The position numbers were made by a program, and so were the translations under genes. Positions 36,231 to 47,360 of a stretch of 64,000 bases of DNA are shown here, piece by piece; the first letter of the stretch is position 1; the number at the start of each line of letters is the position of its first letter. Under the pieces are notes generated by a model. The model saw nothing but the letters and a program-made list of their open reading frames with translations, was not told the origin of the DNA and ran no database searches. The DNA is from Hydractinia symbiolongicarpus (lineage: Eukaryota > Cnidaria > Hydrozoa > Anthoathecata > Hydractiniidae): contig NC_079878.1 in assembly GCF_029227915.1 (NCBI RefSeq), positions 5,518,001 to 5,582,000 of the forward strand, in the 5' to 3' direction.

Positions 36231-36548
36231 CTAATCAATTTGAATATTCCCGTTTTCAGTTGCAATTGAATTGGGCAGGAAGTCCAAAGCAAGATATTGA
36301 CTGGTGTAATCTAGGCTGACGTAAAGATCATTCCCTAGCGTCAAAATACGATCAAGATCCCATTCAGTCCAGTAACGCACAGACGCAATAGAAGGGTAAC
36401 AGATGGCCCATAAAACATTGCACATGCATTGGCTACCCGCTGATTCTCCAAATCTAGAATGACCTTGATGAAATGAGCCTATTACTATTTTATCTGGGTT
36501 GACAGGCCCCGGGTTGGACTGAACGTCACTAGCCATTAGAAAAGCCAA
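36231..36548 (-). CDS. Transposon-type ORF: 2A-like motif followed by a cysteine-protease-like domain, truncated
   Basis: The first ATG is at 36536. The N-terminus reads MASDVQSNPGPVNPD, matching the 2A consensus D-V/I-E-x-N-P-G-P except for Gln in place of Glu. Upstream the frame stays open to about 36597 and encodes a hydrophobic stretch (SSILFNFFVNITLAFL). After the motif come GSFHQGHSRFGESAG, QCMCNVLWAICY, WDLDRILTLGNDLY and YLALDFLP. This resembles the papain-like/herpes-tegument-type protease domain found in Helitron and other large transposon proteins of fish and cnidarians, with a QC-x-C-N-x-L core. The frame stops after 105 codons, so only the start of a longer protein remains. 2A motifs cause ribosome skipping in retroelements; activity here is inferred. 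Confidence 0.55.
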   Translation of the reverse strand: MAFLMASDVQSNPGPVNPDKIVIGSFHQGHSRFGESAGSQCMCNVLWAICYPSIASVRYWTEWDLDRILTLGNDLYVSLDYTSQYLALDFLPNSIATENGNIQID

Positions 36549-36599
36549 AGTAATATTTACAAAAAAATTGAACAGAATGGAGCTGGTCTTAATAAGAGA

Positions 36600-38402
36600 G
36601 AGAAAATTTCTTCAGAAACAGTCGTTTTGAGAACTGAGCTGAGTGGTTGAATCGAAAATTCCAAGAGCAATGCGATATGCCTAGATCGTAAAAATGCAAC
36701 AAAGTAGAACAGTAAAATTATATAGCTAGCTATATTTTATCTATCATTTTTTATTGTAAAAAAATCTATTCTATAAGTTATATATATGTAAAAGTATATT
36801 GTAAGATCAAGATAGTGTCCAAGTCTGACAAGAGATTAAATAGTAACAAAGTAAACGTGTGTAAACAAGTAACCAAGTAAACCGTTGTTCTTTCGCTTGA
36901 CCTACAAGAAAAGAAGAAAAAAAAATTACACAATATTTTGTAAATGTGGAATACTATATATCTATATGTATCAATTACAAAGGGAAGAAACGTTTCCAAG
37001 AAGGAAAATTTGCGAAATTTAGGGTCCACCAAACGCTCCATTTTCGATTTCACAATCCAAATTAATGCCTCATAAAGTAAATTATGAGGATAATGCTACT
37101 AAATATATCAAGACCGCATTAAAGAGAAAAAATAGTGTCTTGAATTTGCAAAGTTCAAACACCCTTATATACCCGCACCCTTATGCACACTTATGCTGTG
37201 TATAAGTCAACCAAAATATTTGTTCAATGATAACAAATTCTTATATATATTATATATATACGGTGCGTACATAGATTCAGTCATGTGCGATCATTTTAAC
37301 ACCCCTAAATCAAATGGCAGACACTAATTCTCCATGCCTTCATAGAAGTAAAAGAACTTTATTATTTTGTAGAAGTGTGATAAAAAAAATATGTTTTCTG
37401 TGTATATGAAAAGAGTATCAATTTCAAACTTTTAATTTTTTAAGAACCATAAGCTAACTGCAAGAAAATTTCAAGCAAGTTTCATGTTGTGCAATGAGCG
37501 AAGCAGATTTTCACCAAGAACTTCATTATTTTGAATATGGAAGACGAAAAGTATAATGGCTGATAATGTAATTTTTCAGAAAAATTCTACGGTCCAGTAC
37601 CAAAATTTTAAATTGGCTATGAAAAACTGATCTTTTCGACGTTAATATCCATGGCAGAAAGATTAAAAAAATATCGCTTTGGGCCCAGAGACAGGTGAGA
37701 TATATTTGATAAAACGATCGTTTTTGCAGTGCCCGGATCTTGTATGTTTACAAGGGGAAGAGAGGGGGACCTTCAATGCAGCATCACACAAACTACATTT
37801 GGTCAGAATGTACTTTCGTCATCATGATGGCAGAGCGTGCTGCGATTGAAGCATCGTCACTAAACCTTCCTCTTTTGTAACTGCCATGGCCTGACACTAT
37901 TGACAGGGGGTGGGTGCTTTCAAAGTAACGTCGAATCAACGCTTAGTGTGCCAATGTGAGCATATGGATGCCTACCCTAAACGAAGATGGCAAATTTTCA
38001 TGCCCGCCCACCACATTTTCATATGCAAAAATGACTCGAACCGAACATTTTATTGATGTCAGCTTTAGGACAGTAGGTCATTAACTAGCTATATTTCAGT
38101 TAATATATAGCCAGCTAGCTTATTATATGCAGTGCGACTGGCAAAAATTAGAAGCCTGTTGAGGTTTGGGAATACATAAATGTATTAACGGTAGCTACCT
38201 AATAGCTAGCTAGCTATAAAACAATAAATAGAAAAGTAGAATAACTTGCCTTGAAAATGGTCAACGAACAACAAAACCAGTGAGATCTTCAGTGTATGGA
38301 GACGTAACTACCAGTCAGACAGCCAAAACCGGAAATGCATTTTGTTTTATTTATATTTTAGCTGAATTTCAGATCTGATCAGATCAGTTTCTTTCTTTTA
38401 AA
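36600..38402. other. No gene recognised, AGCT-rich patches
   Basis: AT-rich DNA with TAGCTAGCTAT patches at 36720-36735 and 38080-38220. The 36778-37053 minus-strand ORF is mostly a polypyrimidine or intron-like translation. A short segment near 37150-37200 (GCACCCTTATGCACA) recurs near 25377. Confidence 0.4.
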
Positions 38403-40005
38403 ATGTCGTTTGGTTCGTGCTTTGAAGGTAATTTTCCAACACACCAATAATTACCAATAATTTCATAAAGCTCTGGAAACTCATGATTCATGCATCCTGA
38501 TTGGCTGATAAGTGGAAAATGGCCTTTGGATTAAGTAGGCGGTAATAAGGTGGTCGGGAAGCTGACTAGGGACGGACAGAGCAACACACGAACACAAAAA
38601 GGCAAACTGAAATGAAAGATCAGCTACCTGACGGCGCTGACCAATAAGTATCATGGCCATGCAATATAGCATGAAAGAGTTATTAAAAAATAACCTTAGC
38701 GTAATTGGAATGAATTATTTTAATTTGGGAATTTCCAAGTACTATATCGTGCCGTTTCATAATTCCCTAAGGAATTCACCTTATGAATAATGAATGCAAT
38801 GAATATTAAATATCGGGAAATTCCGTATTGCACAATGTAGCTACATATAACGCAAAATGTTTGAACTGAATCATTTGAGCTGAACCAGGTGATATAAACG
38901 TCAGGTACGAAAAATAATTTTGCTTAGAAATGTTTTGCAAATATAATTTAATTTCTTTTTCGATAGTCATAAATTACTGCTTCTGTTTTCCTTTATTTTT
39001 TTATTTTTTTATTTTTTTTATTTATTTATTTTTTTCACTTTTCATTGCAGGAACAAGAACTAATAGCTGTATGATTAAAATGGAAAATTACCTTAAGAAG
39101 CTTGCCCGATGTCTTCATCCACCAACAGAAGATGTTACACGGGGAAAAGCTCACATGGATTTGATTTTTCGTACCATTCAAAGGAATTCAAGATTCAGCA
39201 TTAATAAATGCGAGTTGGTAGGAGGGGCGGAAAAGAAAACTTCAACTCGGCAAAAATTGGATTTTGATTGCGTTGTTTTTGTGAACAACGTTACTCAGAA
39301 TGATTTTGAACAAGTTCTGAATGACTTCATTCGAGTTTTGAATCAGCAAGGCTTGCGCATTACTGAAGTTAAAAAAACCCCACGCGGCAAACCGTTCAAC
39401 ACTTCAGTTTACATCAAAAAAAAAAAGATTTTGACATCGTGGTAGCAACTGGAAGTGCTTTGACAAGTCAAGAGCAAGCAAGATGGCTGTTGATACAAGC
39501 ACAGCAAAAAAGAACTGTGGAAGAAGGCAAAGAATTTATGTGGGAGCATAGTGGAGAACTTTCCGAAATGTCGGTGGAGTTTATAAAGAAACAAAGTGCG
39601 TTTATCCATCAGTTCATTCGCTTGTGCAAGCATTGGAGAAATTCTTTAAAACCGAAATCTGTTTACCTTCCTGGTCTATCATCAATCATTGAATTATTGG
39701 CTATCTATTCTGGTTTGCAACATCAGGAAGCCTATCGTGATGCATTTATGAATTTTTTGGAGACTGTCAAGAACATCCATAACCTTGAAATATCCTTCAC
39801 TGGGTCATACTACACTACAGCTGAGATACCTCCAGCTATCAAACGCCGCCCCTATTTAATCAACCCAGCCAACCCATACCAAAACTTTCTCGAAGACTTG
39901 GATTTTGAAGCCAAAACTATTTTGTCTGGATTTGCTAAAGTAACATTAGCCCGAATGGGAAGAGGGTGCACAAAAAAACTTTTCAAGACGCAAACAACTG
40001 TTTAA
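38403..40005 (+). CDS. OAS: OAS-like nucleotidyltransferase, two exons, frame break in a poly-A run
   Basis: Exon 1 is 38403-38427 (MSFGSCFE) and exon 2 is 39051-40005. The donor GTAATT and acceptor CATTGCAG join in phase. Alternatively translation starts at 39071 or 39080. The catalytic part reads CELVGGAEKKTSTRQ, then LDFDCVVFVN with the D-x-D metal pair, then a third acidic motif DFDIVVATGS. The usual GGS of the P-loop is GGA here. The C-terminal OAS1_C domain is clear: FIRLCKHWRN, YLPGLSSIIELLAIYSGL, and RPYLINPANPYQNFLED. OAS enzymes make 2'-5' oligoadenylates on sensing double-stranded RNA. An 11-A run at 39416-39426 breaks the frame between the D-x-D pair and the third Asp (9 or 12 A would keep it). 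Either a base was miscounted or the gene is a pseudogene. The rest is intact, so a sequencing error is likely. Confidence 0.8.
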
Positions 40006-40275
40006 TTGTTTTGGTTTTTTTTGAGCAGAAAAACTCTCTTTTACTGACACGAACTTTGATTGATTTATTTATTGTTATTATTTTAAAGTCTGACCTGATA
40101 CACTTGTACGTATTGCTGAAATATACCTTATAATATCAATATAATTTCTTATAATTTGGTTAAAATATGTTTAAAATATCTTATAATTTCTTATAATATA
40201 GCTATAATATGTATAATTTCAACACCTGGCATGTGCTTCATAACCTCATAATTTGCTGCATAGCTAAAATATTAA

Positions 40276-40281
40276 AATAAA
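40276..40281 (+). terminator. Possible AATAAA signal of the OAS-like gene
   Basis: An exact AATAAA about 270 bp past the stop codon, in AT-rich DNA where chance matches are common. Confidence 0.3.
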
Positions 40282-40473
40282 ATCAAACAAGTTTGGTTTT
40301 AATAATGTTGTTGGTGATCTGGTTTCGAATGCCTTTCGTTTGTGCGACAATAGATCTATTATCTGCTAGTGTTGTTGTGGCAACGATGTTATGAAATTAA
40401 ATGAAATTGTAACGATATTATAACAAATTATAAGTATATACTAGTAGAAAAATTATAACTGCATTATAGACTA

Positions 40474-40667
40474 TCACTTTAATAATAGCCGTCGTCTGTC
40501 TGTGTGTCCGCGAAAGCGGCGTCCCGTAACGGAAACACGAATTTTTTAAAATGCGCACGAATATCAAATTTGATATATTTTTATCCACTTTGTTGCGACG
40601 GGTAAATTTAAAGGACGGGCGAACGCAACGGGCGACCTTGTGGATTTTTCCACGTGTTAACGACTAG
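40474..40667 (+). mobile_element. Non-autonomous Helitron copy
   Basis: It starts A|TC with TTTAATAATAGCCGTCGTCTG and ends with the hairpin TGGATTTTTCCA and CGACTAG|T. At 194 bp it is the longer subtype, which contains CCCGTAACGGAAACACGAA and TTTGTTGCGACGG. Confidence 0.7.
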
Positions 40668-40669
40668 TA

Positions 40670-40803
40670 TTTGAATAATACCCGTATACGTCTGTCCGTC
40701 TGTCACGCAAAATGGTAGCTTAGCTGCGCAAGTAGCAAGACGCACGCAATGCGGTATAAAAAGGACGGCGAACCGGTGGATTTTTCCACGGGCTAACGGC
40801 TAG
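40670..40803 (+). mobile_element. Non-autonomous Helitron copy, tandem to the previous one
   Basis: The left part AATACCCGTATACGTCTGTC and the right end TCCACGGGCTAACGGCTAG|T match the 4092 copy in inverse orientation. It follows the preceding copy within a few bases, giving a head-to-tail pair. Confidence 0.7.
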
Positions 40804-41078
40804 TATATTTAATGATATTATAGTGTAGCCCGGCCATAAGAAAATTTACAATTTAATTTGATATTTAATAAGTAACACGGTGCATTATCGCGAAATATAT
40901 ATCACCTTTGGTCTATACAAATGTATTTAATGGTTGCACGAAACTTCATCTTAATAAATAATTTGCTGACAGTCGAGCGTCTGGATTTTTCCAAAGGTTG
41001 TATTAATGCCCGTATTTTGTTTTTTGTTTGCTTGTTTCTTTATCAAAATCCTTTTCCTGCCGACATATATTCAAAATA

Positions 41079-41256
41079 CATAAAACGAAAGCAATTCCGC
41101 GATATTTCGATTTATTAATAAATCATTATCAAGACACTGTAAAATGACAATTCTTAAAGTAAAGCTTACTTTGAGAATTGTCATTATGTTACCTTCTCTT
41201 GAGTTTTATTTTAAGTTTAAGACATGCATATATTCGGAATTGCTTTCATTTTATTG
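41079..41256. mobile_element. Small hairpin element with nested inverted repeats
   Basis: The outer repeats are TAAAACGAAAGCAATTCCG (about 41079-41098) and its inverse CGGAATTGCTTTCATTTTA (about 41236-41254). Between them, 41143-41185 is a near-perfect palindrome with arms AATGACAATTCT...AGAATTGTCATT (about 20-bp stem). The whole resembles a foldback MITE, or possibly a source of a hairpin RNA. Confidence 0.5.
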
Positions 41257-41989
41257 TTCTTTTTGTTCTTTGTTTTTTTTTTTCCAAACCTGCCTTAAGA
41301 AAAATAAAGTCTTGCCGACCTAGCAAATAAAAAAATTAAAAGACTCCGATATGTATTTTATTCAACGGGTTGTTGCCATAGGATCGGTCACGGGAACCCT
41401 TTTGACGGTGATGATGGCGAGGTTATGTAGCATGTTGGCTTGTATGTTGTTAGAGTTCTAATTTTTGTTGTTAATTTTCTTTTTCATTGTTTTTCTTATT
41501 TTAGGGCAGTTGAATTTATCTATTCTAAACTCTAAGGTACATACTTATTATTTTAATTAATTCGTACTTCAATCGAAAATAACTGACGATGCAAACATAA
41601 AAAAGAAAATGTATATACAAAACGTGATAAAGATGCGCCAAAAAAACAAAAATAAATTCATATCACGTTCTTTTAGCCATGTATCAAACCCCTAACTTAC
41701 TAATTTTTGGATTTCGGCTACAATACGTAGATAGAACCTACTAGCCAGTTGTTTTTGTTCTGTTAAGCATGCATGAAACACCCAAATTGTTATTTTTGTC
41801 ATATGTTTTATGTTTGTATAATTGGAAAGTTAATAATTAATAAAATATTTATTTTTAATTAAAAAACTAGAAATAAAAGGAGGCAACTTAGTCCCCAGAC
41901 TTTTCTACGGTTAAGATATTCTGAAATAACCCTGGTCCAGGATTTTGATTGGAAGCGCGTTTTGAAAAGAAACGGCAAATTGGACAGGG

Positions 41990-42123
41990 CTAGTCGTTAG
42001 CCCGTGGAAATATCCACGGGTTCGTCCGCCCTTTTTATACCGCATTGCGTGCGTCTCACTACTTGCGTAGCTAAGCAACCATTTTGCGTGGCGGACAGAC
42101 GTATACGGGTATTACAATATAGA
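41990..42123 (-). mobile_element. Non-autonomous Helitron copy
   Basis: The minus strand runs from TCTATATTGTAATACCCG to the hairpin CCGTGGATATTTCCACGG and TAACGACTAG. The ends are diagnostic. The flanking bases deviate from A/T, perhaps because another insertion abuts it. Confidence 0.7.
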
Positions 42124-42771
42124 CTAGCCAGGAAACGCGGCGTCGAAACACCGTGGTAAGCCAAAGTCAATGTGTGACCCGACGTTGAACACTCTGTGGA
42201 GCGTTTAGTAAGAGCCGTAAACTGTGCCACACGGTCAGGTGGAGCGCTTTAGTACAGATATACAGTATGTCGTAAATTAATTGAATCGCATACACCATTA
42301 TAGTCATGCGACTATAACATATTTTTCACAAAATATTCCCCGCAACGACAGCTGAAATAAAAACACAGTTTACAAACCGCTGTTACTCCATCATAGCAAA
42401 AACAACAGTCTGTTGTTAACACTGGGCTAACCGCTTAGTATAGTTAAACAGACTGCATAGCTGTATAGGCGTAATACCCCTTTCCAAAAAGACTTTATTG
42501 CAACTTCGGTTTTAATGAAAACACAGGAAACAGCTCATTAACATCAACAGTCATTTTATTTGCAAAAAAAGTTTTCAGGAAAAAATAATAAAAGATGTAG
42601 CTACCTAGCTAACTGCATTAATAGCATAACACTTTTTTGTTTAAGAATATTGTTGTAGCCAAACTGCATTTTTATACTCTCACTTTATAGCCAAAGGTAG
42701 CTAAATGGCCACAACCTCAACACAAAAATAAATGGTGGGTAGGATAAAAAGCTCTTTACCATACAGAATAA
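42124..42771. other. No gene recognised
   Basis: AT-rich DNA. The minus-strand ORF at 41997-42230 runs into the Helitron copy and is not a gene. Confidence 0.4.
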
Positions 42772-43249
42772 TAATAAGTAAGGCTCTAGCTAGCTAGCTA
42801 GCTAGCCTCCAAAATCTTCGTTCCTAGCCAAAAATCCTAAAACTGGTGCGTTTAAGATCTGTACGTTTCTAAAAACATGACAATATATTTATCTTAACAT
42901 TTTAGAACATACAAAAAAACCAATATTACGAAAATAAAGAGCTTATAGAAGACAAAAAGGTGAAACAGCCTTACATACAGCGCTGAACTGACTACCATTA
43001 CTTTAAAAAATAATAAGTAAGGCTCTAGCTAGCTAGCTAGCTAGCCTCCAAAATCTTCGTTCCTAGCCAAAAATCCTAAAACTGGTGCGTTTAAGATCTG
43101 TACGTTTCTAAAAACATGACAATATATTTATCTTAACATTTTAGAACATACAAAAAAACCAATATTACGAAAATAAAAAGCTTATAGAAGACAAAAAGGT
43201 GAAACAGCCTTACAAACAGCGCTGAACTGACTACCATTACTTTAAAAAA
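42772..43249. repeat. Tandem duplication, two copies of 239 bp
   Basis: The unit starts TAATAAGTAAGGCTCTAGC and contains a GCTAGCTAGC run. Copy 1 (about 42772-43010) and copy 2 (about 43011-43249) differ at only two or three positions (for example AAAGAGCTT versus AAAAAGCTT, TTACATAC versus TTACAAAC). The duplication must be recent, or it is an assembly artefact. Confidence 0.9.
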
Positions 43250-43597
43250 CAAAAATGGCAATCATGTTTCTTCGTCAGCATGCCCAGGCCGCGAAAGTCT
43301 TGGATTGTTTTTTCAAACAATCAAGCGTTTTGATTGGTGTATTATGTGCGAGCGGTCAAAACAAAGTCAGTAAAACTATCAGTAAACTGTCCCATTTGTT
43401 TTCTGTAGCTTCTGAGCGAAAACGGCGATTCAGGTCACGGGGGTAATTATTATTAAAAATGGTGTATTAAAATAATGCATTCATTTTCCTCGCTAAATTT
43501 ATTGTTCTTAAATTAAAATAATTCAATTAATTAAAGAATTGAATTAATTTTTAGGATTTATTTTAATCAATAATTTGATTTGCGATTAAACAACGAC

Positions 43598-43672
43598 CAA
43601 CCTCGTCCCCAGGCCCACTTTTCTCTTTCTGACAATCTCGGACGGCGAGAAGAAATAACCCTGGGCCACACT
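43598..43672 (+). repeat. Short dispersed repeat with CCTCGTCCCCAGG end
   Basis: About 75 bp, from CAACCTCGTCCCCAGG to AACCCTGGGCCA. An inverted relative lies at 45734-45804. Related CCTGGGGACGAGG or CCCTGGGAACGAGG motifs occur near 18465, 27010 and 62640. It is probably a small MITE or SINE family. Confidence 0.55.
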
Positions 43673-44273
43673 GGTCAGTTCTAAGATCTGATTGGTTTCT
43701 TAAGTTTCCGTTTATTATGAAGATAAATTGATTTATGCGCAAAAAATTGAATAATAACAGAAAAACAATAATGGCGGCTAAGTTTATGTGCGAAAGGGAC
43801 GTTGGAATGTTTATGTTCTGGTGGACTGAATTTATTTTTGCGAAAAATAAAATATTTGGCATTGTTAGTATAGCTTAATATCCAAACAAAATTAAATAGC
43901 TTTTAGTTGTACTCAGAGACTGTTAAAGTAAGCTTCTGTTTTTTTTGCAGTGCAGTTGAGGAGGTAGCTACTAGACTAGAAAGCTAGCTATGTTAGCTTT
44001 TGTGCACAGAGTGTAGTAAAAAACACAATGAAGGTTTCTTTGAAGGCATGTTAAGCAGCCATCTAGCTAGCTCAAATACAACACAAGGTATATACAGGTA
44101 TACACAACTAATTCTATTTATCCTGAACAGACCTTCTTTTACACTCTAACTAATATTCTTTCGAGGAAGAAAACATAAACAAAAAAATCATATGCTGTTG
44201 ATTTGGTTGAAAAAGATTAAAAAACTGGTTAAGATGTTCATACCATTTAATTAACTAAATAGTTATACGCTTA

Positions 44274-44720
44274 GGCCACCGTCGAAATATGTTTGGTTAG
44301 CATCATTTCTAATTACAAAAGTGAGTCGATCGGTCGGTCGGATAAAAATTTTTCCCGAAAAATAACAAAAATACTATATTTCGCAGCCATATTTTGTTAT
44401 TCGTTTTAAATGTAAGCCAGCTGTATTTTTAGCCTCCGTTTCAAGTTCGATTTTTGTTAGTCAATGTTGTTCCCATGGTTTTCGCTTGGAAAATATAGCA
44501 CTGAGTAGCGCAGCGCAGTCCCTTATCGAAATAACATTCGAACGTAACAACCGTAATTCGGAGGACCGCTGAAAAGGTAAATGGTGGATTTTGTTACGTG
44601 TCGAAGATTGTTTGTGGATTGTTTGGTTTATTTTTCACAAATTTACTCCCCGACTTGACTTTCGCCTTTCAAAGTGAGTCGGTCGGGTGACGCTAACCAA
44701 TTATATTTTTGAAGGTGGCC
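44274..44720. mobile_element. Harbinger-like MITE with TTA target duplication
   Basis: The ends are GGCCACCGTCGAAA and, inverted, GGCCACCTTCAAAA; the match continues through GGTTAGC and GACTCACTTT. Both sides carry TTA (44271-44273 and 44721-44723). The 3-bp TTA duplication and GG-starting inverted repeats fit PIF/Harbinger non-autonomous elements. Length is 447 bp, with no transposase. Confidence 0.72.
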
Positions 44721-44723
44721 TTA

Positions 44724-45733
44724 ATTAAATCGATTTTACAGATTAAATTACAATTTTCCCTGACTGCATGAAATGCAACATCCAATGAAAAGAATTAATT
44801 TTATCAATTGGTTTGACCATAGTGGCCATTTAGTTGTAAATGAGTTTCCAGGGACCCGTTTCGTGAAAACCGAAAGTGTAATATGATAAAAAGAAAGATG
44901 AAAAAGAAATATATTGAGTTAAAACTTGTTAGGAGATGCTTTTAGGCTGGTCTGATGGGATTAGCATAAAAAATGATTCTGTAATAACTATACTTTTCAA
45001 ATTTGGGGAATTAAAGCAGGGTGATAAGATTTTTTTTAAAGACAATTATAAATTTTGACCTAACAATTGTAAAATTGTTTAGACAATACAATTTATTTAG
45101 GTGTATATGCACGTTACGACAATGGCTTTAAATGCGCTAGGACCCCCTTCGCAGGACCCTTGTTGATAGCAGTACCAACAGGAACTGAAGAGGCTATCCT
45201 GGGTAAATAATTTCAATAATAAAATAATAATAAGCATCTTCAGTAATTCTAATCACAAAACCCTCTGAGAATTCTGTGGCTTGGAAGCTAGCTATAGCTA
45301 GCTAAAAGTACTTTTACTTTTAACTATAATATGAAATAAAGATAGCTAAAAATCATAATTAAAAAAGTGTATAGCTAGCTAGCTACCTTGGTTTGCACAA
45401 CGTTTGTAGCTACAAAAGTACGTCTTGGACCTTTGCTAGTTAATTAGCTATAGATGGCTGAAAACTTTAAAATAAATATATATTTAAAATTTGTATGTAG
45501 CCAAAAAAGCGAAGGCAACACTGCAATCATGTTTCCTGAAGCAAAAACTCAAAACACTTTAACTAACTTGTTTCTGATTAAAAATAAAACTCTATCCATG
45601 ATTTGATCCAAGATTGTTTCGCATAAATTATAGCAATACGGTGTTCTCGGCGGTCCGCATGCAATTCTTAACAAAATGACCAAATTTTGAATAATTTATA
45701 AATCAGCACGAATCGTGCTGATTTTAACCAGCC
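44724..45733. other. No gene recognised, AGCT microsatellite patches
   Basis: AT-rich DNA with AGCTAGCTATAGCTAGC at about 45288-45305 and a similar run near 45371-45390. Confidence 0.4.
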
Positions 45734-45804
45734 TGGCCCAGGGTCATTTCTTCGCGCCGTCTCGGATATCAAAAAAGCGAAAAATTGCCGTGGGAACGAG
45801 GTTG
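45734..45804 (-). repeat. Inverted relative of the 43598 dispersed repeat
   Basis: It reads TGGCCCAGGGTCATTTCTTC ... CCGTGGGAACGAGGTTG and pairs in inverse orientation with 43598-43672. Confidence 0.55.
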
Positions 45805-45849
45805 AAGAACCCCCTGGTTTCTAAAAATCGCGGAAAGATCAAAGGAATA

Positions 45850-45903
45850 ACAGTAACCCTTTTAAACAGACAGACAGACGGAATACGGCTATTATTATAG
45901 AGA
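45850..45903 (-). mobile_element. Helitron 5'-end fragment
   Basis: The minus strand starts TCTCTATAATAATAGCCG followed by CAGACAGACAG-type sequence (its inverse on this strand). Only the 5' end is recognisable. Confidence 0.5.
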
Positions 45904-45904
45904 A

Positions 45905-46088
45905 AAGTTATTAGTCTGTGAAAAAATCCACGGGGTCGCCCATCCTTTAAATTAACCCGTTGGAACAAATTGGACAGAAATATACCGCATTTGGTATTGA
46001 TGCGCATTTTAAAAAATTCGTATTTCCGTTACGGGACACGGCTTTTACGGACACACAGACAGACAGACGACGGCTATTACTAAAGAGA
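45905..46088 (-). mobile_element. Non-autonomous Helitron copy, long subtype
   Basis: The 3' part has the hairpin arm TCCACGGGG. The 5' end on the minus strand is TCTCTTTAGTAATAGCCG. It contains the CGTTACGGGACACGGC segment of the 194-bp subtype. The CTAG terminus is mutated. Confidence 0.6.
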
Positions 46089-46166
46089 TAAAAATTTCGT
46101 GTTTTCGTTACGGGACACGGCTTTTCAAACACACAGACAGACAGACGACGGCTATTATTAAAGAGA
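46089..46166 (-). mobile_element. Partial Helitron copy in tandem
   Basis: It holds only the 5' half (TCTCTTTAATAATAGCCG on the minus strand to GTGTTTTCGTTACGGG) and directly abuts the CTAG of the next copy. Confidence 0.55.
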
Positions 46167-46334
46167 CTAGTCGTTGCCCGTGGTAAAATCCATGGGTTCG
46201 CCCGTCCTTTATGCCGTCGCAGCAAAGTGGATAAAAATATATCGCATTTGATATTCGTGTTTCCGTAACATGGTTTTCTAACTTAGCGGGGGGTCCGCGC
46301 AGAGACAGACAGACTACGGCTATTATTGTAGAGA
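46167..46334 (-). mobile_element. Non-autonomous Helitron copy, complete ends
   Basis: CTAG at 46167-46170, then the hairpin CCATGG-type arms near 46190. It ends with the minus-strand 5' TCTCTACAATAATAGCCG followed on the plus strand by T at 46335. It forms a head-to-tail cluster with the two preceding pieces. Confidence 0.65.
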
Positions 46335-47360
46335 TTTATTTGATTTCAACCCAAGGTGAAGGAGAGCGTGGAGAGAGAGAGTAAAAAATAGTGCACAAAA
46401 AAACGTAATAATAAGGCTAGCAAATCTGATAAATTAAAGGAAATGTTGTTTTTATACTTTTATTTCAAATAGTTTGTCAAAAGTGAGGTAGCATGTCCAC
46501 CAACCAGGTTGTAATGTTAAAAAGGTGCAAAATTGGTACGTTAACCTAAACATCCGTTTTATAATATCGTGTATATCAACTTTCGAGATTAAGCTAGCGA
46601 GATTTAACCCTATTTTACTGGCACAATTAATTTATGATGATTGAATGATGCTTTCAAAGTTTTCGGAATATATAACTATGTCAAGAATAAGTTATTGGTG
46701 TCTCTGAAAACACCTAAATTGAGGAACTCAGGCACTACGATTAAAGGTCAAATTTTTTGAGTCTATTTCACTAATTTAGTCTAAAAACCTAAAAGTTTCA
46801 AAGTATTATTTCAATACTTACTAAAGCTGTAAGACTTTTACATTGAACGAAAAGTATGTTGTTGTTTTTGCTGTCAACGCCAAAAATTCCAATGGGTATG
46901 CGGTTAGGAATAATTTTAAAAAAATTACAAAGTTTTCCACCTTGAAAAACAATTGGAGGCTTATCTTAGAGTGGGGGCTTATTTCGGAGTGGGGGCTTTT
47001 CTTAGAGTGGGGTTTATTAATTCAATTCACGTTATATATTTTGATATACACGTATTTTTTTAATAAGAAACCTGTTTATAAGAAACTAGATGCCGAGACA
47101 TCAGAATAATTAAGAAACTCACCATTACTCTTCTTAGCTACTTTTTTAAAAAATTTTTTGCTGTTTTTTTAACGCAATATTTGTCAATTTGCTTTCATTT
47201 GAGAATCGAACGGAAAAATTAAAAACCCAATAAAAAAAACTTTCAGTACTGAAAACAGAAAAAAAGTTAAGAAACATCGAGTTCCAGGGACTTTCACAGG
47301 TTTCTTTTAAAAAATCTACAATATAGGTCTTAATTGGTCATTTATATATGGTGTGGTTTG
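46335..47360. other. No gene recognised
   Basis: The ORF at 46843-47109 has a short repeat peptide (LEWGLISEWGLFLEWGLL) from a near-tandem GAGTGGGGGCTT sequence and no recognised domain. Confidence 0.4.

Noticed and set aside
36778-37053. Minus-strand ORF starting MKSKMERLVDPKF
   Set aside because: Most of it translates intron-like pyrimidine tracts; only the first 20 residues look protein-like and no splice partner was found.
38930-39050. Phe-rich N-terminus of the long ORF over the OAS exon
   Set aside because: It is the T-rich polypyrimidine tract of an intron ending in CATTGCAG; a phase-compatible first exon exists at 38403-38427.
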